DNA of 7,757 bases from JBDRGC01 sp043818215 (GCA_043818215.1 JBDRGC010000412.1:1-7757); one strand, 5' to 3'. Shown: positions 1-6,106, counted from the stretch's first letter. Made by a program: numbers and translations. The notes: a model not told the origin generated them from the sequence alone.

Positions 1-230
1 AGCATCTGGAAGCAGCATTTCAAACTGACCCGGAACATCGTGGGGTGCGGAAAAATCTGGGCTACAGTTACGCCTGGGCAGGCCAGTACGAAAAAGCCCT
101 GGATGTGTTGGCCCCAATTCCAGAAGGTGAGAGTGAACTGAATGTGTATATCTGGTGGTGGGGAACCCAGGGACGGGCAGACTTATCTGAGAGGGCGCAG
201 GAAATGGTGAGGTTATTAGGAGAACAATAA
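1..230 (+). CDS. TPR-repeat protein, C-terminal end (5' partial)
   Basis: The gene enters from the left edge; reading from base 3 the frame is open to the TAA at 228-230, giving 75 residues. The segment around AFQTDPEHRGVRKNLGYSYA followed by GQYEKALDVL matches tetratricopeptide spacing (small residues at the helix-packing positions, Pro ending a helix), so at least one and a half TPR units are visible. The tail is Trp-rich (IWWWGTQGR) and then helical. TPR domains mediate protein-protein contacts. A tail of this style occurs in TPR proteins of Anaerolineae polysaccharide clusters such as O-antigen ligase-like proteins, but the catalytic part, if any, lies outside the window, so no enzyme is assigned. 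A GTG at 45 could be called as a start, but the open frame and TPR homology upstream argue against it. A tandem repeat begins only six bases after the stop. Confidence 0.75.
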   Translation, partial: HLEAAFQTDPEHRGVRKNLGYSYAWAGQYEKALDVLAPIPEGESELNVYIWWWGTQGRADLSERAQEMVRLLGEQ

Positions 231-296
231 AAGTTAGAGATTGCTTCGCATACCTATGCAGGCACTGCGCAAAACGCTACTAAGGAACATAGCCCT

Positions 297-383
297 GTCA
301 TTGCGAGGGTTGCTTCACCGCCCGAAGCAATCTTCTCCTTTGAGTAGGAGATTGCTTCAGCGGTAAAGCTGCTTCGCAATGAC
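297..383. repeat. 87-bp palindromic (MITE/REP-like) element, copy 1
   Basis: The element starts GTCATTGCGA and ends TCGCAATGAC, a 10-base perfect terminal inverted repeat. Inside, GAAGCAATCT pairs with AGATTGCTTC, and CTCCT pairs with AGGAG around the centre, so almost the whole element can fold as one long imperfect hairpin. It has no coding capacity. Related copies lie at 520-606 and 6804-6890. Short palindromes of this kind are common as dispersed non-autonomous elements in environmental bacterial genomes; which enzyme, if any, moves them is unknown. Confidence 0.88.
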
Positions 384-407
384 ATACTACTAAGAAACTT
401 AAGGCAT

Positions 408-468
408 GTCATCGCGAGCCGACGCTTTTCGGCGAAGCGATCTCCTTCTCGTCAAGGATGAGATTGCT
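408..468. repeat. Related dispersed element (GTCATCGCGAGCCGACGC type)
   Basis: This 61-base stretch shares the GTCAT.GCGA start and GAAGC.ATCTCC core with the hairpin elements but has its own middle (CCGACGCTTTTCGG). It recurs at 7648-7708 with five mismatches in 61 bases. CCGACGCTTTTCGG can form a small internal stem. Its right end GAGATTGCTTCGC runs straight into the second copy of the 223-bp tandem unit, so its truncated end probably also forms the left edge of the first unit at 237. Confidence 0.8.
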
Positions 469-519
469 TCGCATACCTATGCAGGCACTGCGCAAAACGC
501 TACTAAGAAACATAGCCCT

Positions 520-606
520 GTCATTGCGAGGGTTGCTTCACCGCCCGAAGCAATCTTCTCCTTTGAGTAGGAGATTGCTTCAGCGGTAAAGCTGCTTCGC
601 AATGAC
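520..606. repeat. 87-bp palindromic (MITE/REP-like) element, copy 2
   Basis: Identical over 87 bases to the copy at 297-383; it was carried along in the 223-bp duplication rather than inserted independently. Same terminal GTCATTGCGA/TCGCAATGAC inverted repeat and same internal pairing. Confidence 0.88.
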
Positions 607-688
607 ACGGTAAAAGTGTTTCTTTCTGATTGAGCCCCGCTGTTTGTTGCGGGGTGTAGACACTCGCAACGACATGGTGAAATGAAAT

Positions 689-704
689 GGGTGTGTTTCA
701 TTTG
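689..704. repeat. Left arm of inverted pair bracketing the second half of the nest
   Basis: GGGTGTGTTTCATTTG at 689-704 is the reverse complement of 1187-1202 with 14 of 16 bases matching. The two arms enclose about 480 bases containing the 723-777 and 876-1022 palindromes. The left arm is also locally palindromic (AAATGAAA/TTTCATTT). Confidence 0.5.
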
Positions 705-722
705 ATTTGGAGCAAGACATTT

Positions 723-777
723 CGCCGGTTGAGCGGTGTCCTGAGTTCATCGAAGGGTAGCCGATGCTTTCCCGGCG
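723..777. repeat. Small palindromic module with CCTGAG..TCGAAGGG core
   Basis: Arms CGCCGG (723-728) and CCGGCG (772-777) flank GGTTGAGCGG and a CCTGAGTTCATCGAAGGG core. Cores of this form are recognised as dispersed non-coding repeats in many bacterial genomes. Only one copy is in this window, so the repeat status rests on general knowledge and the inverted arms. Confidence 0.5.
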
Positions 778-781
778 TATC

Positions 782-804
782 GACATCGTGCCCTTTAGGG
801 TAAA
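782..804 (+). repeat. 23-bp repeat module, copy 1 (also at 7506-7528)
   Basis: The module starts GACATCGTGCCCTT and ends AGGGTAAA. It matches 22 of 23 bases at 7506-7528, where it forms the right part of an inverted-repeat element with CCACAGATT/AATCTGTGG arms. Here the surrounding sequence is different, so the module is shared between unlike repeats. Confidence 0.75.
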
Positions 805-875
805 CCTAGAAATGTCCCTTTGACTAAGGAATGAGAATTAAATAACTTGCGCGTTTGCATCCTAACGCGAGCGCC

Positions 876-1022
876 GGTTGAGTAGCGGAGGCACATGCTT
901 TTCGTGCCGGAGCGTACACCTGCACTGCGTGCGGCGCAAGTGTCGAAACCCAGCGGCTTCTGGCTAAATAAGCCCGTTTGGTTTCGATATGCCCCTCCAA
1001 AAACATTCGGGGCTACTCAACC
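876..1022. repeat. 147-bp palindromic element with GGTTGAGTAGC ends
   Basis: GGTTGAGTAGC at 876-886 is matched perfectly by its reverse complement at 1012-1022. An inner pair TCGAAACC (943-950) / GGTTTCGA (980-987) and a small GGCT/AGCC stem (962-974) sit within it. The element also contains CACCTGCACTGC + GTGCGGCGCAAGTGTC (917-944), which reappears at the window's right end with ten extra bases in the middle. It is non-coding; an open frame on the minus strand at 824-1006 is a by-product of the repeat. Confidence 0.72.
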
Positions 1023-1100
1023 TGCACTACTCTCTAGTTTGGAAATGGGTAAGTAATTTAATCACCTTTCCTAAGTAGTATCGCTTGATTTCGACACCGT

Positions 1101-1119
1101 ACCTGCGTTCGGTGCAGGT
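1101..1119. repeat. Short hairpin ACCTGC/GCAGGT
   Basis: ACCTGC and GCAGGT flank a seven-base loop. It adjoins the inverted copy (1120-1140) of the 21-base word found at 250-270 and 473-493. No T-run follows, so I do not call it a terminator. Confidence 0.45.
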
Positions 1120-1186
1120 GCGCAGTGCCTGCATAGGTATACGGGCGACGAAAAACATATCGCCCACTCAATCAGCGCTTTCAAAC

Positions 1187-1202
1187 GAAATGAAATACAC
1201 CC
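1187..1202. repeat. Right arm of the inverted pair, just upstream of the propeller gene
   Basis: Reverse complement of 689-704 (14 of 16). It ends 16 bases before the ATG at 1219, so the immediate leader of the propeller gene is repeat-derived sequence. Confidence 0.5.
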
Positions 1203-1218
1203 AAATGAAATAAACACA

Positions 1219-3924
1219 ATGCAAAACTCAAGAATTCAGCATCGAAAAAAACTCCCTATCTTATCCCTACTCATCCTGCTGATCTCTGGATCGCTTGCGG
1301 TTCTGGCCACGCGGGTGACGGCCCAGTCTAGCAATGAGCCGTGGGCCACTCCCATCAATCTTTCCCATTCGGGCGGGACCAGTAACCCTCATCTTGTGAT
1401 CGACTCAGAAGACCGGGTGCATGTGATCTGGCAAAATGCTTCCGAAGAATGGATATACACTCGCAGGGAGGCTGACCAATGGAGCGACCCCGCGCCGGTG
1501 CAACTTCCTTTCACCTTATCAAGCCTGCGCCTGATGGCGGATCAGATAGGGTATATCCACGCCTTTTGGAAGGACCCCAACGGGAGTTTACTTTACAGCC
1601 GGTCGCTTGCATCTAATATTGCGACTTTTTCGACCTGGACAGTCCCCCAGGTGATCGCTGAATCTGCTACCAAGATGGCGGTTGCACTGAATGACCAGGG
1701 AGGTTTGCACCTGGCCTATATCCGTTCAGACCAATCGCCAGGGTTGTATTACCGGATTGCGGATAGCACCAATTTTATCTGGTCAATGCCGCAGGTGCTG
1801 TATACCTCGCCCTATTTCCGTGGATTGAGCGAAGAGGATACCCACCTGTCGTTGGCCGCCGATGCCCAGGGTAGCGTTCATGTCGCCTGGGATGACAGCA
1901 TCAAAGAACAGGTGTACCTGGCCAGTGCCACGGGTGATCCATCATCCGCTCAGGCGTGGGGAGATCCCCAGGTCTTAGACCAGCGGCAGGAGACCGATGG
2001 CAGCCAGGCGATTGGGCCTTCCAAGTCTATCGTGATGGCATTTGGGGATGAATTGCTCTATATCTGGCAGGCCGGGCACGAAGGCAGCAGTTGCGCACAA
2101 TATTATCAACGCCTGGACGGCAGCGGAAATCCATTAGCGGTGCGCCAAGTGATCACAAGCGCTTCGCAGGGCTGCTCGGAAAATTACCAATACCTGGGGA
2201 ACTTCAACGGCCAGGGCCTGCTGCTGACCGGTAGTGAAAATGGCTACGAACTGCTGGCCTGGGATTGGACTGCATCGCATTGGAGCCTCCCACAGCGGCA
2301 GTCGTTGTTGACCAGCGGGTTCGTCCATCCTGAAACCTACCGCCAGGTGATATTGACTAGCCAACAGATGGTAGCCGGTAAAGATGGCCAGCTCTATTTG
2401 GTGGGCGTTTCAGAAGGCAAAGGGCAGGATGTCTGGTTCAGCACCCGTACGATCAATGAAGCGACCCAATGGTACCCAACACCTACATCCCCATCTGCCT
2501 GGAACCCGCCAACTTCTATTAGCCGAAGCCAGGCGGCCTTATCGCCTCCGGTGCTGGTCGCCGGCTCGAATGGACGGCTGCACGTCTTCTGGTCTCAGGC
2601 CGGGGATAACCGCATTTACTACGCCACGCGTGAAGGCGGTAATGAGCGCTGGTCTGGGGCGGCGACGATTTTAGAAACCTTTGCAGGTGAACCCCAGGCT
2701 TTGACCGCGGGGCTATCTCCCGATGGACTTCTGTTGTTATCCTGGAGAGCGAAAGGGCACGGTGAAGTGTACCTCAGCTGGGTAGCCGCCAACCAGGCTG
2801 GAAACCCCGACGCCTGGATGACCCCGCAGATCCTTCCTTTACCTCACCAAAACGCCACTTCTTCCCAGCTGAAGGTCAACAGGGATGGGATGGTCTATTT
2901 TGCCTACGTCGTCCCCCTGAACGAAGGGCGCGGGGTCTACCTGACCACCTCCAGCGGTGAATTCCTGACCGAGGCTGGAGATGATCCACAGCCCTTCGAA
3001 AACACCTGGTCATCCCCAATTACAGTCTTCGATGCTGTCAATGCCGGGTGGGATATGATCGGGAAACCGGAATTGGCACTAAAAGATGACGGCAGCGCCC
3101 ATATCCTCCTGGAGCGTTATAGTTTTCCACCTGACGAAGTGTCGCTGGGTACCTATTACACCCGGTCGGATGACGGTCAGAACTGGGCCGAACTCCAGGC
3201 GATCACCGACCAGCCCGTCTTCTGGTCTGAGATCCTGGTCTCCGAAGATGGAACCATTCACCGGGCCTGGCAGGACGAGGAGGGGGGGCGGGTGGGCATC
3301 TGGCACCAGTATTCCCTCGATGGGGGCGCCAACTGGAGTGAAGCGGCAACTATTACCAGGGTTGGTTCCCAGGACAGCCCGGTTGATTTTTTGTCCGATA
3401 CAGCCAACGGGCTGCATCTGTTCCAGATCATCCCCTCGGGTTACAGCATCTCTGGGGCCGGGTACATATTGAGCCAATTTACCTGGGATCCCGCTTCTGG
3501 CGGTTGGCTTTCAGGCGAGCGCACACAATTGACCGGGTTGGCCTCAGCCGATTATTTATCGGCGGCAGTCCTCCCCAATGGGGAACTCCTGGCGCTCTAT
3601 GGTGGGGAGATGATGAACGAAGATGGCGAGCAGACCGAAATGGGCCTGTTCTCCGCCCGGCGGTTGTTGGAAATCAGCGCTGAAGCTGCGCAGCCCTTGC
3701 CCACGTTTACGCCCGAACCCGCGGCCCTCTCCACCGCGGTACTCAGCTTCGAGACCACGCCCACCCCGACCCTGGTGTTCGCCAAGGACTCGGAAACCCT
3801 GGGTTCTTTCCCCATCGCTAACCGCTGGATGGGGTTAGCGATGGGTGGGGGGCTGGCCGTGCTGGTGGTGGGAGCGGCGCTGGTGTTTGGGATCAGGGGG
3901 ACGCGGGGGAGGAATGGGAGGTAG
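1219..3924 (+). CDS. Exported, membrane-anchored BNR/Asp-box (sialidase-like) beta-propeller protein
   Basis: The protein has 901 residues. Residues 1-36 form a signal peptide: basic start, hydrophobic core ILSLLILLISGSLAVLA, likely cleavage near VTAQ. The body repeats a strand motif of the form D/S-x-D/N-G-x-hydrophobic-H-x-x-W, for example residues 62-71, 215-224, 449-458 and 675-684, as in sialidase-type propellers. Asp-box-like turns are R649-W656 (RSDDGQNW) and S699-W706 (SLDGGANW). Residues about 825-869 are a Thr/Pro linker, 870-892 a transmembrane helix, and the tail RGTRGRNGR is basic, so the propeller faces outward with a C-terminal anchor. Catalytic sialidase residues (FRIP motif, Arg triad) are not evident, so ligand binding or surface display is safer than an enzyme call. 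No Shine-Dalgarno sequence is visible before the ATG, whose leader is repeat-derived. It appears monocistronic. Confidence 0.85.
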   Translation: MQNSRIQHRKKLPILSLLILLISGSLAVLATRVTAQSSNEPWATPINLSHSGGTSNPHLVIDSEDRVHVIWQNASEEWIYTRREADQWSDPAPVQLPFTLSSLRLMADQIGYIHAFWKDPNGSLLYSRSLASNIATFSTWTVPQVIAESATKMAVALNDQGGLHLAYIRSDQSPGLYYRIADSTNFIWSMPQVLYTSPYFRGLSEEDTHLSLAADAQGSVHVAWDDSIKEQVYLASATGDPSSAQAWGDPQVLDQRQETDGSQAIGPSKSIVMAFGDELLYIWQAGHEGSSCAQYYQRLDGSGNPLAVRQVITSASQGCSENYQYLGNFNGQGLLLTGSENGYELLAWDWTASHWSLPQRQSLLTSGFVHPETYRQVILTSQQMVAGKDGQLYLVGVSEGKGQDVWFSTRTINEATQWYPTPTSPSAWNPPTSISRSQAALSPPVLVAGSNGRLHVFWSQAGDNRIYYATREGGNERWSGAATILETFAGEPQALTAGLSPDGLLLLSWRAKGHGEVYLSWVAANQAGNPDAWMTPQILPLPHQNATSSQLKVNRDGMVYFAYVVPLNEGRGVYLTTSSGEFLTEAGDDPQPFENTWSSPITVFDAVNAGWDMIGKPELALKDDGSAHILLERYSFPPDEVSLGTYYTRSDDGQNWAELQAITDQPVFWSEILVSEDGTIHRAWQDEEGGRVGIWHQYSLDGGANWSEAATITRVGSQDSPVDFLSDTANGLHLFQIIPSGYSISGAGYILSQFTWDPASGGWLSGERTQLTGLASADYLSAAVLPNGELLALYGGEMMNEDGEQTEMGLFSARRLLEISAEAAQPLPTFTPEPAALSTAVLSFETTPTPTLVFAKDSETLGSFPIANRWMGLAMGGGLAVLVVGAALVFGIRGTRGRNGR

Positions 3925-3941
3925 ATGATGTACTGGCGGTG

Positions 3942-3956
3942 ATTTTAGAGTAAAAT
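3942..3956. other. AT-rich mini-hairpin after the propeller gene
   Basis: ATTTTA-GAG-TAAAAT is a perfect 6-bp stem with a three-base loop, 18 bases after the stop codon. The stem is too AT-rich for a convincing intrinsic terminator; TAAAAT could equally be a -10 box without a recognisable -35. Confidence 0.25.
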
Positions 3957-3969
3957 TGGCAGCATGAGT

Positions 3970-3998
3970 TTGATATGACCACAACAGCTGTAGATATT
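3970..3998 (+). promoter_or_regulatory. Weak candidate promoter for the AlbA_2 regulator gene
   Basis: TTGATA (3970-3975) and GATATT (3993-3998) are separated by 17 bases, matching five and four of six positions of the sigma-70 consensus. The site lies about 120 bases before the TTG start. It could be chance. Confidence 0.22.
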
Positions 3999-4106
3999 GT
4001 GACTATGATCACTCGCTCACGAAACGTGCGTAGCGGACGGTGCCAGGGGGTGAAAGTGTCACTCACGGGAACGCCTGGAGCCGGAGATTTTGCTTATGGA
4101 TAAAAT

Positions 4107-4111
4107 AGGAG
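4107..4111 (+). promoter_or_regulatory. Ribosome binding site AGGAG deciding a TTG start
   Basis: AGGAG lies seven bases before TTG 4119. No ATG or GTG in frame nearby has comparable support, so it fixes the start. A nine-codon reading frame beginning ATG 4096 (MDKIGATP) ends in a TGA that overlaps this TTG; it may be chance. Confidence 0.7.
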
Positions 4112-4118
4112 CGACACC

Positions 4119-5537
4119 TTGACTCCCGAAGAGTTCGAGCGCCTTGTTGGTCACCGAGAAGGCGAGACCATGGAGTTCAAGCGAGAGATGTCTGGCTCTT
4201 CCGATCTCGCCCGGCTGGTCACTGCCTTCTACAACACCCGTGGCTGCACTATCGTCTTTGGTGTGGAGGATGGCACATGGCAACTTGTTGGGGTTTCCAA
4301 TCCGCAAGGGATCGAAGAAGGAATCATTAATATCCTACGAGCACGCTGTTCCCTGGATGTGACACCCACCATCGAGTTTATTGCCTATCGGGGCATGGAG
4401 TTCGTGGTGGTCACCTGCCCCCAGGGTACCCGCAAGCCCTATCTCATCAGTGGAGAGGTGCGCCCCTACGTGCGAGTTGGCTCTAGTAATCGGGAAGCTC
4501 AAGACGAGGAATTACGGCGACTGTACATCGAGGGGAGTGAGGGCGGCTTCGAGGCACTGCCCTGTCGGGGTGCAAGTACCGCTGATCTATCGGAACGGTT
4601 AATCGCGGCATATATCAAACGAAGAGAAGAAACGAGTGGCCGACCATTGGGCCTGGTATGGGAAGAGGCGTTGCACAGCTTGGGCTGCCTAGTCGAACAC
4701 AAAGGAAGTTGGTTCCCGACCAACGCTGGGATTATGCTCTTTACGGATAGTCCTCAGCGCTTTATCAGTCAGGCTGAAGTAGATTGCGTACGCTTCAAAG
4801 GCATTGACGTGGTGAGTTATATTGACCGGCGAGACCTGCAAGGCCCACTGTATCAACTGGTAGATGACACCGAGCAGTTTATCTACCGCCATATGAATAT
4901 CGGACGGCGCATTGAGGGGTTTGTGGGAGTTGAGTATCGTGAGTATCCTCAAGAGGCCGTGCGTGAGGCTATTGTCAACGCTGTGGTGCATCGGGACTAC
5001 AGCCGGAGCGGGCAGCGCATTCGGATATTTATGTTCGATAATCGGATCGAATTCTACAGCCCAGGGATATTGCCGCCTGAAGTCTCTCTGGAGAAGATGC
5101 GGCGGTTGGAATCACAGTCGGTGCTGCGCAACCCCATTGTCGTAGGAGTCTTTCGAGACCTGGGGAGTCACTACATTGAGCGACTCGGCACGGGGATCAG
5201 ACGTATGGCGCTGGCGATGGAAGCGCATGGTCTACCACGACCCCGGTTTGAGTATGTCGGGAGCGAGTTCCGGGTAACATTGATAGGGCCGGGTGAGCGC
5301 TTCATGGAAGAGATGGTAGGCCGACCGGCCTGGGCGAAAGGTTTGAAAGAGCGACAGTTAGAGGCCGTGCTGTTTGTAGGGGAGCATGGGCGGATCACTA
5401 CAGCAGAATATCGCAATCTGGAGGGCGTTTCAGATGTGACAGCATATCGGGATCTACAGGGTTTATGTAAGGAGGGCTTACTGGTGAGACACGGAAAGGG
5501 ACGAGGCACTCATTATGTTTTGATGAAGGGTTTATGA
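4119..5537 (+). CDS. AlbA_2 (Schlafen-type) + GHKL-like ATPase + winged-helix regulator, divergent AAA-4/RecG-like family
   Basis: The protein has 472 residues and is apparently complete. Residues about 10-135 form an AlbA_2 putative DNA-binding domain: E19-F20-K21, then NTRGCTIVFGVED (39-51) and VRPYVRVGSSNREA (114-127). A linker (about 150-245) precedes the ATPase-like half, with REAIVNAVVHRDYS (282-295) including N287 and H291-R-D-Y, then FYSPG (312-316) and ERLGTGIRRM (354-363). This order is that of proteins often mislabelled 'RecG-like helicase C-terminal' or 'transcriptional regulator'; no helicase motifs are present. Residues 408-472 form a winged helix, with SDVTAYRDLQGLCKEGLL as recognition helix and following helix. 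The family is usually regarded as cytoplasmic transcriptional regulators; the target here is unknown. A second winged-helix gene follows after 25 bases, probably from the same ancestral family. TTG start with a good ribosome binding site. Confidence 0.85.
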   Translation: MTPEEFERLVGHREGETMEFKREMSGSSDLARLVTAFYNTRGCTIVFGVEDGTWQLVGVSNPQGIEEGIINILRARCSLDVTPTIEFIAYRGMEFVVVTCPQGTRKPYLISGEVRPYVRVGSSNREAQDEELRRLYIEGSEGGFEALPCRGASTADLSERLIAAYIKRREETSGRPLGLVWEEALHSLGCLVEHKGSWFPTNAGIMLFTDSPQRFISQAEVDCVRFKGIDVVSYIDRRDLQGPLYQLVDDTEQFIYRHMNIGRRIEGFVGVEYREYPQEAVREAIVNAVVHRDYSRSGQRIRIFMFDNRIEFYSPGILPPEVSLEKMRRLESQSVLRNPIVVGVFRDLGSHYIERLGTGIRRMALAMEAHGLPRPRFEYVGSEFRVTLIGPGERFMEEMVGRPAWAKGLKERQLEAVLFVGEHGRITTAEYRNLEGVSDVTAYRDLQGLCKEGLLVRHGKGRGTHYVLMKGL

Positions 5538-5555
5538 AGGGATTTGATGGGATTT

Positions 5556-5588
5556 GTAGATTGTGGCAACCAACATTTACCAATCTAC
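5556..5588. repeat. 8-bp inverted repeat at the start of the winged-helix relic
   Basis: GTAGATTG (5556-5563) and CAATCTAC (5581-5588) are perfect inverted repeats with a 17-base spacer. They span the GTG start and the probable break point of the relic. It may be an operator, a hairpin or a deletion scar. Confidence 0.4.
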
Positions 5589-5865
5589 TGGGGCGTGGCC
5601 GGGAGATCACATTCTGGAACTTATCCCTCGCGCCGGAGTAACGAACTTGCGAGAGTTGGGTCTGAACGAGCGGCAGATCGAGGCTTTGCGATTGATGGTG
5701 AACGAAGGACGGAAACTCAGCAACAGGGAGTATAGAGAGGCATTTGGGGTCACCCATGTCACTGCCTTCCGAGACCTGACTAGGCTGGTGGACCTGGGTC
5801 TGGCTCGTGCCGAGGGCGCAGGTCGGGGGCGTAAATATGCTGGGGTTGAAAGCCGCCAGATGTAA
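5563..5865 (+). pseudogene. C-terminal relic of a second AlbA_2-family regulator (winged-helix only)
   Basis: One hundred residues from GTG 5563; an in-frame stop at 5557-5559 limits the start. Residues from WPGDHILELIPRAGV onward align with the C-terminus of the upstream protein (PGERFMEEMVGRPAW at 391-405). The winged helix LNERQIEAL...VTHVTAFRDLTRL parallels LKERQLEAV...VSDVTAYRDLQGL, with one gap. The first eleven residues (MATNIYQSTGA) match nothing and look like readthrough sequence, so the AlbA_2 and ATPase parts have been lost. It could still be translated as a small DNA-binding protein: the helix-turn-helix is intact and has no stop. The start context is weak. Whether it is a dead relic or a trimmed partner of the upstream regulator cannot be settled from sequence. 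Confidence 0.6.
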
Positions 5866-5902
5866 TGATTCGATGATCTGTGTAACGATTTCTGTAATGA
5901 TT
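5861..5902 (+). repeat. Three direct copies of TGTAAYGATT
   Basis: TGTAATGATT at 5861 and 5893 and TGTAACGATT at 5881. The first copy includes the stop codon of the winged-helix relic. The spacing (20 and 12 bases) is irregular, so this may be a simple-sequence effect rather than binding sites. Confidence 0.35.
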
Positions 5903-5951
5903 TGCTTTGAACGGTTTGCTTTTACCCATGCGCGTAGTGGATATTGGAATT

Positions 5952-5963
5952 ACGTTCGAACGT
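5952..5963. promoter_or_regulatory. Perfect 12-bp palindrome ACGTTCGAACGT, possible operator
   Basis: It lies 14 bases before the ATG at 5978, a position where a repressor could block initiation. A single copy with no known regulator assigned, so this is only a candidate. Confidence 0.3.
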
Positions 5964-5977
5964 CCTAAGGTCCAACG

Positions 5978-6088
5978 ATGAAAGTCATTGTCATCTCCGT
6001 CCAAAACTTAGGCAAACGCTACTGCATCAGCCGGCCAGCCGGCGCGGGTAAGGTTCGGGCTGGCTGGCCTGGAGGGGTTTTGTGGTAG
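5978..6088 (+). pseudogene. N-terminal stub of an ABC-transporter ATPase (polysaccharide-export type)
   Basis: ATG 5978 has an AAGG seven bases upstream. The first 18 residues, MKVIVISVQNLGKRYCIS, match the conserved opening strand of ABC ATPases (I-x-V-x-N-L-x-K-x-Y), most like the Wzt-type exporters of O-antigen or polysaccharide. After that the sequence turns into a GC-rich inverted repeat and the frame ends at 6086-6088, with no Walker A motif. The gene is therefore broken almost at once. The neighbouring sugar-epimerase stub supports an origin in a polysaccharide cluster. The match is short, so the family call is tentative. Confidence 0.5.
6033..6069. repeat. GC-rich inverted repeat GGCCAGCC/GGCTGGCC
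   Basis: Eight-base perfect arms at 6033-6040 and 6062-6069 with a 21-base loop. It sits exactly where the ABC ATPase homology ends, so it may mark the break. The following GGGGTTTT is too short a T-run for a confident terminator call, though it could act as a weak one. Confidence 0.5.
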
Positions 6089-6100
6089 GATTGGCAGATA

Positions 6101-6106
6101 GGGGAG
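6101..6106 (+). promoter_or_regulatory. Ribosome binding site GGGGAG for a TTG start
   Basis: GGGGAG ends seven bases before TTG 6114 and supports that start for the epimerase stub. Confidence 0.6.

Larger units (their letters stand above)
237..607. repeat. Tandem duplication, 223-bp period, about 1.7 copies
   Basis: Positions 237-384 and 460-607 are 148-base direct repeats with one difference (G285 against A508). The offset is exactly 223 bases, so the unit is 237-459 and the second copy is incomplete. Each copy carries the junction GAGATTGCTTCGCATACC, a spacer containing CTACTAAG, and the complete 87-bp hairpin element. The near identity points to a recent duplication, probably by unequal exchange between hairpin elements. 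Confidence 0.93.
231..1218. other. Gene-free repeat nest between the TPR gene and the propeller gene
   Basis: Nearly one kilobase without a credible gene. It holds a 223-bp tandem duplication, two full hairpin elements, a half-related element and at least three further palindromic modules, each listed separately. The short open frames here lie inside the repeats and show no protein-family signal. A 21-base word at 250-270 recurs directly at 473-493 and inverted at 1120-1140, which indicates that the nest was built by repeated insertion, duplication and rearrangement. I see no convincing promoter or intrinsic terminator; a stem CCCCGC/GCGGGG at 635-654 is not followed by a T-run. Confidence 0.8.

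Noticed and set aside
45..230. Complete 61-residue protein starting at GTG 45
   Set aside because: The frame is open to the window edge and the TPR homology begins upstream of that GTG.
237..607. CRISPR array
   Set aside because: Two long (148-base) copies at 223-base spacing with internal palindromes are not 25-37 base repeats with unique spacers, and no cas genes are present.
635..654. Intrinsic terminator CCCCGC/GCGGGG
   Set aside because: The stem is fair but is followed by TGTAGAC rather than a T-run, and it lies 400 bases after the nearest upstream gene.
477..786. Two minus-strand frames of 68-74 codons in the repeat nest
   Set aside because: They run through the tandem duplication and palindromic modules, overlap each other and resemble no protein family.
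824..1006. Minus-strand open frame of 60 codons
   Set aside because: It lies almost wholly in the 876-1022 palindrome, has no family signal and no good start context; repeats of this type often create spurious frames.
3079..3477. Opposed frames of about 130 codons on both strands inside the propeller gene
   Set aside because: They are out-of-frame shadows of GC-rich coding sequence; the main frame has clear domain structure throughout.
4096..4122. Leader peptide MDKIGATP overlapping the regulator start
   Set aside because: Eight residues with no ribosome binding site of its own; the TGA/TTG overlap can arise by chance.
4119..5537. RecG helicase
   Set aside because: Names such as 'RecG-like' come from an annotation habit; the protein has no Walker A/B helicase motifs and instead shows the AlbA_2 and GHKL-like signatures.
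5398..5757. Minus-strand frame of 119 codons across the two winged-helix regions
   Set aside because: It is antisense to two plus-strand segments that show matching winged-helix homology; its own product shows no motif.
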